Positions 1-6,794 of a DNA stretch of 32,711 bases are shown piece by piece. The position numbers and the translations under genes were made by a program. This DNA is from Oligoflexia bacterium (GTDB lineage Bacteria > Bdellovibrionota > UBA1018). The DNA lies in assembly GCA_023700925.1 (NCBI GenBank), contig JAMPXZ010000010.1, positions 1 through 32,711 on the forward strand. Direction: 5' to 3'. Below the pieces are notes generated by a model. The model was given only the letters and a program-made list of their open reading frames with translations, was not told where the DNA came from and ran no database searches. The stretch's first letter is position 1, and every line of letters starts with the position of its first letter.

Positions 1-72
1 AGCCACCTTCACGTTTGCCGCCGAAGCCACCTTCACGTTTGCCGCCGAAGCCACCTTCACGTTTGCCGCCGA
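1..72 (-). repeat. three tandem 24-bp repeats coding the RluB tail
   Basis: Three identical, directly adjacent 24-bp units begin at 1, 25 and 49; a fourth begins at 73 but diverges after about 8 bases. On the minus strand each encodes the octapeptide GFGGKREG in frame with rluB. Identity at the DNA level suggests recent expansion by slippage. The array continues off the left edge, so the copy number is unknown. Confidence 0.9.
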
Positions 73-991
73 AGCCACCGCCGCGCTCGCCTGGGCCGCG
101 TTTCTGATAGGGCCGTTTCTCAAAACCGCGAGCCTCTGGCCGCGCTTCACGATCCGCTTCGGAGACCGGGACGATCCTCGTCGCTTCGCGCTCGGCCTGA
201 CGCGCCTCCCTTTCGGTTTCGCGTTCGCGCCGGCCTTCTTCTTCCTTGGCGGAAGCGTCGGCGAGCTTCATGCCGAGCTCCGGCTGATCCAGGAGGGACT
301 GCACCTGCGATTTGGTCAGGAAACGGTATTCGCCGGCTTCCATCCCGTGCACCGTGATGTGCCCGATCGCCGTGCGAGTGATCCGCTCGACGAGGAAGCC
401 CTTGAGCTCCATGAAGCTCTTAACGTCGACCGCGCCGGAGCCCACGAGCACCATGCGGACGCGGGACTTGGCCGCGTAGCTCTCGGGCAGGCTCACCGAG
501 TGCGGCTTCACCAGGCGATTACCGATGCGGGAGCCGCGCTCCAGGCGCGCGAGCATGCCTTGGTTCGGGTGGCCTTTGATCTTGATCTCATAGGTGCGGG
601 CGATCTCGTCGCGGCGGTTGAGCTTTTCGGCCATGTCGCCGTCGTTGGTCAGCAGCAGCAGGCCTTCGCTGTTGAAATCCAGGCGTCCTACCGGGAAGAG
701 CCGCGCATTGACCTTGCTCAGATAGTCCGCAAGGGTCGGGCGCCCTTCGGGATCGGCAAACATTGAGATCACCGCGCGCGGTTTGTAAAATGCAACATAA
801 ACATGGGGTTCAGCCGTCTGCAGGAGTTTGCCCTGGACCTTGATCGCGTCCTGGGTCAGATCAGCCTTTTCGCCGAGCTTGGCGACCTTGCCGTTCACGG
901 TCACCTCTCCGAGCTGAATGAGCTCCTCGGCTTTGCGGCGCGAGGCAATACCGGCTTTCGCCAAAATCTTCTGAATTCTTTCTTGAGTCAT
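1..991 (-). CDS. rluB: 23S rRNA pseudouridine synthase, RluB/RsuA family (3' end cut by window edge)
   Basis: Predicted to isomerise a uridine in 23S rRNA helix 89 to pseudouridine during ribosome assembly. The 330 codons visible show an N-terminal S4 RNA-binding domain (about residues 5-50, with KILAKAGIASRRKAEELI) and a catalytic domain holding the family signature GRLDFNSEGLLLLTND at 103-118, with Asp105 as the expected nucleophile. After about residue 240 the protein becomes a charged E/R-rich linker and then at least three GFGGKREG repeats, which continue off the left edge. Basic, disordered tails occur on other RluB/RluE proteins and probably add RNA affinity. The start is the ATG at 991; I see no strong ribosome binding site. 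It lies 87 bp downstream of moeA on the same strand, whereas in related bacteria it commonly follows scpB. The stop codon is outside the window. Confidence 0.93.
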   Translation of the reverse strand, partial: MTQERIQKILAKAGIASRRKAEELIQLGEVTVNGKVAKLGEKADLTQDAIKVQGKLLQTAEPHVYVAFYKPRAVISMFADPEGRPTLADYLSKVNARLFPVGRLDFNSEGLLLLTNDGDMAEKLNRRDEIARTYEIKIKGHPNQGMLARLERGSRIGNRLVKPHSVSLPESYAAKSRVRMVLVGSGAVDVKSFMELKGFLVERITRTAIGHITVHGMEAGEYRFLTKSQVQSLLDQPELGMKLADASAKEEEGRRERETEREARQAEREATRIVPVSEADREARPEARGFEKRPYQKRGPGERGGGFGGKREGGFGGKREGGFGGKREGG

Positions 992-1078
992 AGGGTCGGA
1001 TCTCTAACACCGCACCGTCCCAAAAGCCAGGAATGCGTGGCAGGCCGTGGCGGTTATGCGAGCGAGCGGCAGAGTCCG

Positions 1079-2311
1079 TCAAGCGAGGGGCAGGTAACCC
1101 AGTTCTTCTCGAAGAAGGTGGACCTCGAGCTCCTGGCCGCGGCCGACCTTATCGCACTCGGCGGGGATCACGGCGATTCCATCGGCGTCGACCAGGGTGC
1201 GGAGGATTCCGGTCTCCTGGCTTCCGGCCGGCTCGGCGAGCCAGCTCTCGCCCTGGCGGGTGAGGCGTACCCGGAGGAAGAAAACCCGCCCCGGCTTCTT
1301 TTTGAAATCGGCTCCGCTGAAGCTTGCCCGGATCGTGCGGCGCAGACAGCGCTGCTGGCCTCCCATCTTGAGCAGCGCTGGACGGACGAGCTGATCGAAG
1401 GCGATCAGGGTTGAAACGGGGTTGCCGGGGAGGGCGAAAACCGGGGTTTCTCCGCGCATACCGAAGGCGGTGGGATGGCCGGGCTTCATTTCCACCTTCC
1501 AAAAAAGCTGGCGAACTCCGAGCGCCTCGAGCACGTCCCGCACGAAATCGCGATCCCCGGCCGAAACGCCGGCCGAGGTGATGAGTGCGTCGACCTTTTT
1601 CGCAAAGCCATGCTCCAGGCGTTCGCGCAGGGACTCGGGGTTGTCGCGCGCAATCCCCAGCAGCAGGGGCTCGGCGCCGGCCTCTTGCACGGCAGCGGCA
1701 AGGGCCACGCTGTTGCTGTTGTGCAGCTTGCCGGGCGAAAGTGGCTCCCCCGGCTCGACGAGCTCATCCCCCGTCGCGAGGATCGCCACGCGCGGGCGGC
1801 GTGCGACGGAGACGGAGAGCTGCGAAAAGGAGGCGAGCGCGGCGATTTCGGGCGCGCCAAGCCGGCGCCCGGCCGGAAGCAGGCGCTGGCCGGTGGTGAC
1901 GTCTTCGCCTTTTCGCCGAACGTGGGCGCCGCGGGCGACGGCGTGCTGCAGGCGGACCTCCTCTCCACCGCCGAGCAGCTCCGTGTCCTCAATCGGGATC
2001 ACGGCATCGGCCCCGGGCGGAATTGGCGCGCCGGTCAGAATCTTGGCCGCGGTCTGGGGCTGAAGGGGCGTGGTCGCAGCTTCTCCGGCAGGGTGATAGC
2101 CCGAAAGCCGAAGCGTTCTTGGAGCGGTGCAGTCCTCCGAGCGGACGGCATAGCCATCCATCGCGGAGTTGTCCCAATGGGGGAGGTCCCAGGTCGCTGA
2201 AAAGTCCTCGGCCAGGATTCGGCCCGCAGCCTCGGCGAGGGGCACTCGCTCGGCTTCCAGAACCCTGACCTGATCCAGAATCATCCTGCGGGCGTCCTCG
2301 AACTTCGGCAT
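1079..2311 (-). CDS. moeA: molybdopterin molybdenumtransferase
   Basis: Inserts molybdate into adenylylated molybdopterin in the last step of molybdenum cofactor synthesis, in the cytoplasm. At 410 residues it is full length for MoeA. The N-terminal region has LPHWDNSAMDGYAVR (about 42-56), the hallmark MoeA active-site segment. The central MoCF-like domain has ILATGDELVEPG, ITSAGVSAGD and the FALPGNPVST motif; the C-terminal beta-barrel domain ends near 405. The start is the ATG at 2311, which lies only 8 nt beyond a good -10 box, so the mRNA may be leaderless. It diverges from the MoeB-like gene across a 52-bp gap and forms one cluster with moaC-mogA, moaD and moaE. Confidence 0.96.
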   Translation of the reverse strand: MPKFEDARRMILDQVRVLEAERVPLAEAAGRILAEDFSATWDLPHWDNSAMDGYAVRSEDCTAPRTLRLSGYHPAGEAATTPLQPQTAAKILTGAPIPPGADAVIPIEDTELLGGGEEVRLQHAVARGAHVRRKGEDVTTGQRLLPAGRRLGAPEIAALASFSQLSVSVARRPRVAILATGDELVEPGEPLSPGKLHNSNSVALAAAVQEAGAEPLLLGIARDNPESLRERLEHGFAKKVDALITSAGVSAGDRDFVRDVLEALGVRQLFWKVEMKPGHPTAFGMRGETPVFALPGNPVSTLIAFDQLVRPALLKMGGQQRCLRRTIRASFSGADFKKKPGRVFFLRVRLTRQGESWLAEPAGSQETGILRTLVDADGIAVIPAECDKVGRGQELEVHLLREELGYLPLA

Positions 2312-2319
2312 AGGCGGGC

Positions 2320-2347
2320 ATTATACCCAAGGCGATTGCAGGATCAA
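2320..2347 (-). promoter_or_regulatory. sigma70-type promoter for moeA
   Basis: Read on the minus strand, TTGATC (2347-2342) is followed after 16 bp by a perfect TATAAT (2325-2320). Only 8 nt separate the -10 box from the moeA ATG, so transcription should begin at or within a base or two of the start codon. The inverted repeat GCAGG-ATCAA-CCTGC (2338-2352) covers the -35 region and could be an operator or a chance hairpin. Confidence 0.6.
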
Positions 2348-2363
2348 CCTGCCAGGGGTTAGT

Positions 2364-3248
2364 ATGGCGCCGATGGCTGAAAAGGAGATCATTCAGACAC
2401 TCCGCGACGGAGCCGTGGTGAGCCCGGCCCCGGGCGTGGGCGCGGCGCCGGGCGCGGCCTCGGGGCTCGCGCCGCTGGTGCCCTGGAAGCTTCAGTGCGA
2501 CGTCAGCGCCCGCTTCGGAGTCACTCTTGCCGAAACCGAGCGCCTCGCCTTGGAGGCGGGGTTGCTGCCGGCGCGTTACCAGCGCAATCGGGAGACGCTT
2601 TCGCTCGAGGATCAGCTTCGGCTTTTCAGGAGCCGCGTCGCGGTGATCGGCTGCGGGGGGCTGGGTGGCTATGTGATCGAGGAGCTGGCCCGGGTGGGCG
2701 TCGGCACGCTCACGCTCGTGGATCCCGATGTCTTCGAAGAGCATAACCTCAATCGCCAGCTCCTTTCGTCGCCGCGCGCGCTCGGACGGAGCAAGGTCGC
2801 GTGCGCCGCGGAGCGCGTGGCGGAGATCAATCCCGCCGTGACGTGCCGGGTACACCCGCTCGCGCTCGGAGAGGAGAACGCTGAGGAGCTGCTGGAGGAC
2901 TGCGACGCGGTCGTTGATGCGCTCGACAACGTCTTGGTGAGGCGTGTACTCGCGGCGGCGTGCCGCCGGCTCCGGATTCCGCTCGTGCATGGCGCGATCG
3001 CCGGCTGGTTCGGTCAGGTCGCCACGCAGCTTCCGGGCGAGGATCTTTCGCCGCTTTTGCGCGGGTCCGCCCAGGGCAAAGGCGCCGAAACCCGGCTCGG
3101 CAACCCGTCGTTCACCCCGGCCGTCGTGGCGAGCCTCGAGGCCGCCGAAACCTGCAAGGTGCTGCTGGGGCGGGGGACCGCGCTTTCGAAACGCTTTCTC
3201 TCCGTGAACCTTCTCGATATGGAAATGGACCAGATCCGCTATGAGTGA
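2364..3248 (+). CDS. MoeB/ThiF/HesA-type E1 adenylyltransferase
   Basis: Probably adenylates the C-terminal Gly-Gly of MoaD with ATP so that it can receive sulfur. The Rossmann core runs from about residue 90: VAVIGCGGLGGYVIEELARVG (nucleotide loop at 96-102), TLVDPDVFEEHNLNRQ (Asp120, Arg131) and the ALDN motif at 186-189. The first 70 residues are a less conserved Ala/Gly/Pro-rich extension. I see none of the CxxC zinc pairs found in many MoeB and ThiF proteins, and no cysteine at 201-263 where ThiF carries its catalytic one; MoeB does not need it. AGGGG at 2354-2358 suits the ATG at 2364; an ATG nine bases later is possible. The moaC-mogA ATG lies inside its last codons. The substrate is inferred from the moaD neighbour; a ThiS-like partner cannot be excluded. 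Confidence 0.85.
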   Translation: MAPMAEKEIIQTLRDGAVVSPAPGVGAAPGAASGLAPLVPWKLQCDVSARFGVTLAETERLALEAGLLPARYQRNRETLSLEDQLRLFRSRVAVIGCGGLGGYVIEELARVGVGTLTLVDPDVFEEHNLNRQLLSSPRALGRSKVACAAERVAEINPAVTCRVHPLALGEENAEELLEDCDAVVDALDNVLVRRVLAAACRRLRIPLVHGAIAGWFGQVATQLPGEDLSPLLRGSAQGKGAETRLGNPSFTPAVVASLEAAETCKVLLGRGTALSKRFLSVNLLDMEMDQIRYE

Positions 3249-4257
3249 GCAGAAATTCAAGATGATCGATGTGGGCGAAAAGCCCGCGACCCGCCGGCGC
3301 GCGATCGCACGCGGCCGGATCACGATGGGGCGCGAGGCTTTCGTGGCGCTGCGCGACCGCACTAATCCCAAGGGCGATGTGCTGGCGCAGGCCGAGGTCG
3401 CCGGAATCCTGGGCGCCAAGCGGGCGTCGGACATGATTCCGCTCTGCCATCCGCTGCCGCTCGATCAGGTGCTGGTGCGCTTCGAGCTTGATGAGGCGTC
3501 CCTTTCGGCCTGGGCGATCTGCGAGGCTTCGGCCACGGCGAAGACCGGTGTCGAGATGGAAGCCTTGGCCGGGGTAACGAGCGCGCTGCTCGCGGTGTAT
3601 GACCTGAGCAAGGCGGTGGATCCGGCGCTTCTCGTTTCGGACATTCACCTGAGCGTAAAAGAAGGCGGAAAAAGCGGTCACTGGACGCATCCGCTGCAAG
3701 CCGCCGCGGGTGTCGCTGGCAGTGGCGCGAAGAGCGCTGGGGCAGCAACACGCGAATCGCTTCGCGGAGTGCCCGTCGCGGTGCTCACGATCAGCGATCG
3801 CGTTTCGCGCGGCGAAGCGAGCGATGGCTCGGGGCCGCTGATCGAGGCGTTTTTTCGCGAGCGGGGGGCCCAGCTCGTTCGGCAGGCCGTGGTCGCCGAT
3901 GAGCGCGCCGAGATCGGAGCATTTCTGAAAGAGTGCGCCTCGGCCAAGGTCGCGCTCGTGATTTCGACCGGGGGCACGGGGCTTTCTCCGCGCGATGTGA
4001 CCCCCGAGGCGGTCCTCGCGGTTCAAGATCGCGCGGTGCCGGGCTTGGGTGAGCTGCTGAGGTCCAAGGGGCTGGGTTTCACCTCGCGGGCGGTATTGAG
4101 CCGCTCCGTCGCGGCCATGGTGGGCGGCACGCTCGTTGTGACGCTACCGGGAAGCAGCAAGGCCGTGCGCGAGGGGCTTTCGATTCTCGACCAGGATAAT
4201 CTCATCGGCCACGCGCTCGAGATGGCCCGGGGCGGGGATCACCCGCGCAAGGAGTGA
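3241..4257 (+). CDS. moaC-mogA: MoaC-MogA fusion (cPMP synthase accessory protein + molybdopterin adenylyltransferase)
   Basis: One 338-residue protein covers two Moco steps. Residues 1-150 are MoaC, which forms cyclic pyranopterin monophosphate from the MoaA product: KGDVLAQAEVAGILGAKRASDMIPLCHPL at 44-72, TGVEMEAL at 102-109, YDLSKAVD at 120-127 and GGKSG at 142-146. After an Ala/Gly-rich linker (about 153-174), residues 177-330 are MogA/MoaB, which adenylates molybdopterin ready for MoeA: STGGTGLSPRDVTPEA at 242-257, PGLGELLR and LPGSSKAVREG. Its ATG overlaps the preceding gene by 8 bp, and moaD follows after 3 bp. Such fusions are known in several bacteria. The two steps it joins are not consecutive. 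Confidence 0.94.
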   Translation: MSEQKFKMIDVGEKPATRRRAIARGRITMGREAFVALRDRTNPKGDVLAQAEVAGILGAKRASDMIPLCHPLPLDQVLVRFELDEASLSAWAICEASATAKTGVEMEALAGVTSALLAVYDLSKAVDPALLVSDIHLSVKEGGKSGHWTHPLQAAAGVAGSGAKSAGAATRESLRGVPVAVLTISDRVSRGEASDGSGPLIEAFFRERGAQLVRQAVVADERAEIGAFLKECASAKVALVISTGGTGLSPRDVTPEAVLAVQDRAVPGLGELLRSKGLGFTSRAVLSRSVAAMVGGTLVVTLPGSSKAVREGLSILDQDNLIGHALEMARGGDHPRKE

Positions 4258-4260
4258 CTG

Positions 4261-4533
4261 ATGATTAGAATACGCGTGAAGTTGTTTGGCGCTTTTCGTC
4301 AGCTCGGGACGGGACCCGAAGTGAGCCTGGAAGCTCCGCGCGGCACAACCGTGTCGGAGCTGCGGGCGCTCCTTGCTCAGCGTCTCACCGCGCGGCCGGG
4401 CGTGGATCTTGCGGCCTTGCTGCAGGACTCGGTCATCGCGGACAACGCGCGGATTCTCGCGGAAACCCACGCGCTCGAGCCCTCCTCGGGCGAGGCGGAG
4501 CTCGCGATCCTGCCGCCGGTGTGCGGAGGTTGA
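4261..4533 (+). CDS. moaD: molybdopterin synthase small (sulfur carrier) subunit
   Basis: Ubiquitin-fold sulfur carrier whose C-terminal Gly-Gly is adenylated and thiocarboxylated, then donates sulfur to cPMP within the MoaD-MoaE complex. The 90-residue length, the beta-grasp pattern starting IRVKLFGAFRQLG, and the AILPPVCGG ending, which leaves a free Gly-Gly at the C terminus, are diagnostic. It starts at ATG 4261, 3 bp after moaC-mogA. The last codons (TGC GGA GGT TGA) also form the ribosome binding site of moaE, so the carrier's functional tail and the next gene's translation signal use the same bases. Confidence 0.95.
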   Translation: MIRIRVKLFGAFRQLGTGPEVSLEAPRGTTVSELRALLAQRLTARPGVDLAALLQDSVIADNARILAETHALEPSSGEAELAILPPVCGG

Positions 4534-4534
4534 C

Positions 4535-4978
4535 ATGGCGTCGCGTATCGTCGGCAAGGTCGTCTCAGGGCCGCTCACTCACGAGCAGGTGATCGAACTG
4601 CTCGATGATCCCACGCACGGCGCGCAGCTTTTATTCTGGGGAATCGTGCGCAACCTCAACGATGGCCGCAGCGTCGAGGCCGTGACCTACGATGCGCACG
4701 CGCCGCTTTGCGAGCGCGTCTTCGAGGAGCTGGGCACCGAGGTGCTCGCCAAGTGGGGAGAGGGGCTTAGGATCGTGATCCTTCATCGCGTGGGCCGGCT
4801 CAAGGTGGGTGAGGCGAGCCTCGTCATCGGCGTGGGCTCAGCGCATCGGGACGAGTCCTACCAGGCGTCGCGTTACCTCATCGAGGAGATCAAGAAGCGC
4901 GCTCCGGTTTGGAAGCAGGAGCACTACGTTGACGGCGACAGCGAGTGGATTCGCGGGCATTCGCTCGCGAAGAGGTGA
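4535..4978 (+). CDS. moaE: molybdopterin synthase catalytic subunit
   Basis: Catalyses sulfur transfer from MoaD thiocarboxylate to cPMP, giving molybdopterin. The 147 residues match the family. Motifs seen: GAQLLFWGIVRN at 29-40, HRVGRLKVGE at 84-93, SAHRDESYQASRYLIEEIKK, and PVWKQE at 124-129. Lys120 and Lys127 correspond to the catalytic lysines 119 and 126 of the E. coli enzyme. The reading frame is open upstream to 4373, but the ATG at 4535, with GGAGG at 4525-4529 and 1 bp after the moaD stop, is clearly the start. It is the last gene of the Moco run. Confidence 0.95.
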   Translation: MASRIVGKVVSGPLTHEQVIELLDDPTHGAQLLFWGIVRNLNDGRSVEAVTYDAHAPLCERVFEELGTEVLAKWGEGLRIVILHRVGRLKVGEASLVIGVGSAHRDESYQASRYLIEEIKKRAPVWKQEHYVDGDSEWIRGHSLAKR

Positions 4979-5100
4979 GGGGCGCGGGCTGACAGAATTC
5001 ATGGTTGGCTCGCCGTGATAGATTGAGCGATTCTGACCTCTTCATGGTCATGAACTATTTCTTAGTTGACCGGCAGGATAACAGCGAAGAAATTTACCTT

Positions 5101-5475
5101 ATGAAGAAATGGATTCTAGTTCTGACGTTGACACTGCTCTTCTTAACGAACTTAGCGGCGGCGGCTCAGGGTGATCATCTTTTGAGCTATCAGGAGAATT
5201 ACCCTAAGTCAGGTCACTGGTATGAATTTTCGATCGACTCCCAGTGTAAGGGCTATGCTGATGCGATTTCCTTGCATGATTTTGTTTCTGAGAAAAAATA
5301 CGAGGGAAAGAGTGTTCGGGTGATCCACATCTACGCTTCAGCCAATAACAAGAACTGCAAAGAGAAGGTGACTGAGTCGCGCTCCAGGAGATTCAAAATC
5401 CCGATCGACCCCAAAAGAATGACGCATGTCTATGTCACATATGATGCAGACATTTCTCTAAAGAGTGGCCATTAA
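5101..5475 (+). CDS. small secreted protein of unknown function
   Basis: Not recognised. A 124-residue product starting at ATG 5101 has a textbook signal peptide (MKKWILVLTLTLLFLTN, then AAAAQG). The mature part is hydrophilic, Lys/Ser/Tyr-rich, with two cysteines (QCKGY and NNKNCKE) that could form a disulfide. The frame is open to 5005, but that would bury the signal sequence. The only ribosome-site candidate is a weak GAAGAA near 5086. Base composition is visibly poorer in G+C than the flanking genes (about 45% by eye against over 60%), suggesting acquisition or weak selection. It follows moaE by 122 bp and need not share its transcript. Confidence 0.6.
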   Translation: MKKWILVLTLTLLFLTNLAAAAQGDHLLSYQENYPKSGHWYEFSIDSQCKGYADAISLHDFVSEKKYEGKSVRVIHIYASANNKNCKEKVTESRSRRFKIPIDPKRMTHVYVTYDADISLKSGH

Positions 5476-5544
5476 TCCCTCCTTTTCTGAAGTCTGAATG
5501 CTCGGAATTGCGCTGACTCATGAACCAAGGGTCTCGTTCCTTGA

Positions 5545-5612
5545 CCGAGGCAGCTAGTCCAGAAACTCCACGCCGATCACTGAGACGCCCTGCTCGAGCG
5601 AGCGGGTCCAAT
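5545..5612 (-). pseudogene. partial copy of the 3' end of the PilZ-like gene
   Basis: This stretch matches 6497-6565 at about 90% (roughly six mismatches and one 1-bp gap over 70 bases). It includes the stop codon and codons for HWTRSLEQGVSVIGVEFLD, against RWTRSLEQGVAVIGVEFLD in the intact gene. Upstream of the match similarity to the gene is lost; an open frame continues to 5799 but overlaps the start of the next plus-strand gene and has no PilZ features. I read it as a broken duplicate. The rest of 5476-5770 shows no other gene. Confidence 0.65.
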
Positions 5613-5770
5613 GGATCTCAGCGAAGCCCGCAATAAAACGCTGACGGTGGAGACGAGCCAGGTCCAGGCGGCTGGGCTTGGGGCGGAAGTTCGGGCTAAG
5701 GCGGCGTAACCAAGTAGTGTTTGGCTTTACATTCATTTTCGAAGAGCTAATCTTCTGATAAGTTAGGGTT

Positions 5771-6454
5771 ATGCGGAGGCCTATTTTCCTGCTTTCCATT
5801 GTTGCCGTGGCGACTGCGATAATCGTTTTCTACTGGAAGGACGGTCGACAGCTTCGAGAAGACATTACGTCGATCCAAAGCCGTTCGGCGGATTCATCGA
5901 CAAGTCAAAAGGAATCGCACCTTCCTGGTGAAAGTCCTGGCGCTCAAAAGCAGCAAAACCCCGGAATCGTGAAGGCCGAAATAGATCCGTCGAGCGGACA
6001 AGAGGAAAAGCTTTTTCAGCTTACTGGCCAGATTAAGGACTCGCTAGCATCCGAAAAGCTGGACACAGCCGCTTCGTTTGCGGAGGACGTACTCAAGCAC
6101 GCGGAATGCTGTAAAACAAATTGGGATTACGGGAACGCTATCCATCTGGGGCATATCGCGCTTGGACGATTCGCATTTTTCTCTGGCGACCTGGCCTCTG
6201 CTAAGAACCAGCTACTGGAGGCGGGCAAAACACCAGGATCTCCCCAATTAAATTCATTCGGCCCCGACTGGAAGCTGGCGAATGACCTTCTTCATCATGG
6301 TGAGCGTGAAACGGTTCTACGTTATATCGATCTCTGTTCCAAGTTTTGGAAAGATGATTCTGGCGATCCGAGGCGGGAGCTAGCTTTCTGGACGAATCAG
6401 ATCAAGAACGGTAAGTCGCCGAATCTGACGGAGTTCGTCTATTTCCCTGATTAA
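5771..6454 (+). CDS. membrane-anchored TPR-like protein of unknown function
   Basis: A 227-residue protein. Residues 4-22 are a hydrophobic signal anchor (FLLSIVAVATAIIVFYW), followed by a Ser/Gln-rich linker to about 75. The rest looks all-helical: residues 80-160 (LDTAASFAEDVLKHAECC, GNAIHLGHIALGRFAFFSGDLASAKNQLLEAG) read like two TPR-type helix pairs, and GSPQLNSFGPDWKLANDLL resembles, from memory, a block recurring in TPR-like proteins of environmental bacteria. It probably faces the periplasm. The start is ATG 5771 with no convincing ribosome site. It is AT-richer than its surroundings and sits between the two copies of the direct repeat, which suggests insertion. Function unknown. Confidence 0.6.
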   Translation: MRRPIFLLSIVAVATAIIVFYWKDGRQLREDITSIQSRSADSSTSQKESHLPGESPGAQKQQNPGIVKAEIDPSSGQEEKLFQLTGQIKDSLASEKLDTAASFAEDVLKHAECCKTNWDYGNAIHLGHIALGRFAFFSGDLASAKNQLLEAGKTPGSPQLNSFGPDWKLANDLLHHGERETVLRYIDLCSKFWKDDSGDPRRELAFWTNQIKNGKSPNLTEFVYFPD

Positions 6455-6506
6455 ACCACCGCAATAATTGCCTTGCGGAAACTGATTTGCAGAAACCCGA
6501 GGCAGC

Positions 6507-6791
6507 TCAGTCCAGAAACTCCACGCCGATCACGGCGACGCCCTGCTCGAGTGAGCGTGTCCAGCGGATCGCGACGAGGCGCGGCTCCATCTTGCCGACC
6601 TGCGCGCGGCAGTTGTGTCCGGTTTGCAGATGTGGAGCGTCCAGAACGACGAAGCCGGCGCCCTTGGACGCCTCCTCCCGCACGAGCGCGGGAATCTCGT
6701 GATGAAACTCGCCACTGGTGGTGGAGTCGAGCCAGGCGATGGTTCCAGGATCAGGCTTGAAGCGGATGGCTTTTCTTTTCTCTTTTATCAT
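6507..6791 (-). CDS. small PilZ-like domain protein
   Basis: The 94-residue product has the outline of a PilZ domain, the fold that binds cyclic di-GMP: an N-terminal RKAIR (RxxxR form, residues 6-10), alternating beta-strand segments, and a closing strand pattern AIRWTRSLEQGVAVIGVEFLD typical of PilZ ends. The second canonical motif (D/NxSxxG) is not intact; ASKGAGFVVLD lies where it would be expected, so ligand binding is uncertain. It begins 3 bp after the scpB stop, so it is probably translated from the scpA-scpB message. A broken copy of its 3' end lies about 950 bp away. It may be a degenerate c-di-GMP receptor. Confidence 0.6.
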   Translation of the reverse strand: MIKEKRKAIRFKPDPGTIAWLDSTTSGEFHHEIPALVREEASKGAGFVVLDAPHLQTGHNCRAQVGKMEPRLVAIRWTRSLEQGVAVIGVEFLD

Positions 6792-6794
6792 TGA

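Larger units (their letters stand above)
5545..6565. repeat. direct repeat pair (5545-5612 and 6497-6565) flanking an AT-rich orphan
   Basis: The two copies lie in the same orientation and enclose about 880 bp with the orphan gene 5771-6454. The shared segment begins at CCGAGGCAGCT, just outside the PilZ-like stop codon, and runs into the coding sequence. No transposase, integrase or terminal inverted repeat accompanies it, so a tandem duplication or recombination-mediated insertion is more likely than an insertion sequence. Confidence 0.7.

Noticed and set aside
1-85. Regular 24-bp repeats that could suggest a CRISPR array
   Set aside because: Units are contiguous with no spacers and encode an in-frame octapeptide of rluB.
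1989-3434. A 481-residue minus-strand frame spanning the moeA / MoeB-like junction
   Set aside because: It crosses two well-supported divergent genes and their promoter region and has no domain.
5066-5071. TTGACC as a -35 box for the small secreted protein
   Set aside because: No acceptable -10 box at 16-18 bp downstream.
5554-5799. An 81-residue minus-strand gene ending like the PilZ-like protein
   Set aside because: Only the last third matches; the rest has no PilZ features, and it overlaps the start of the plus-strand gene. Treated as a broken duplicate.
6459-6478. CCGCAA/TTGCGG hairpin after the TPR-like gene
   Set aside because: Six-base stem with an 8-nt loop and no T-run; too weak to call a terminator.
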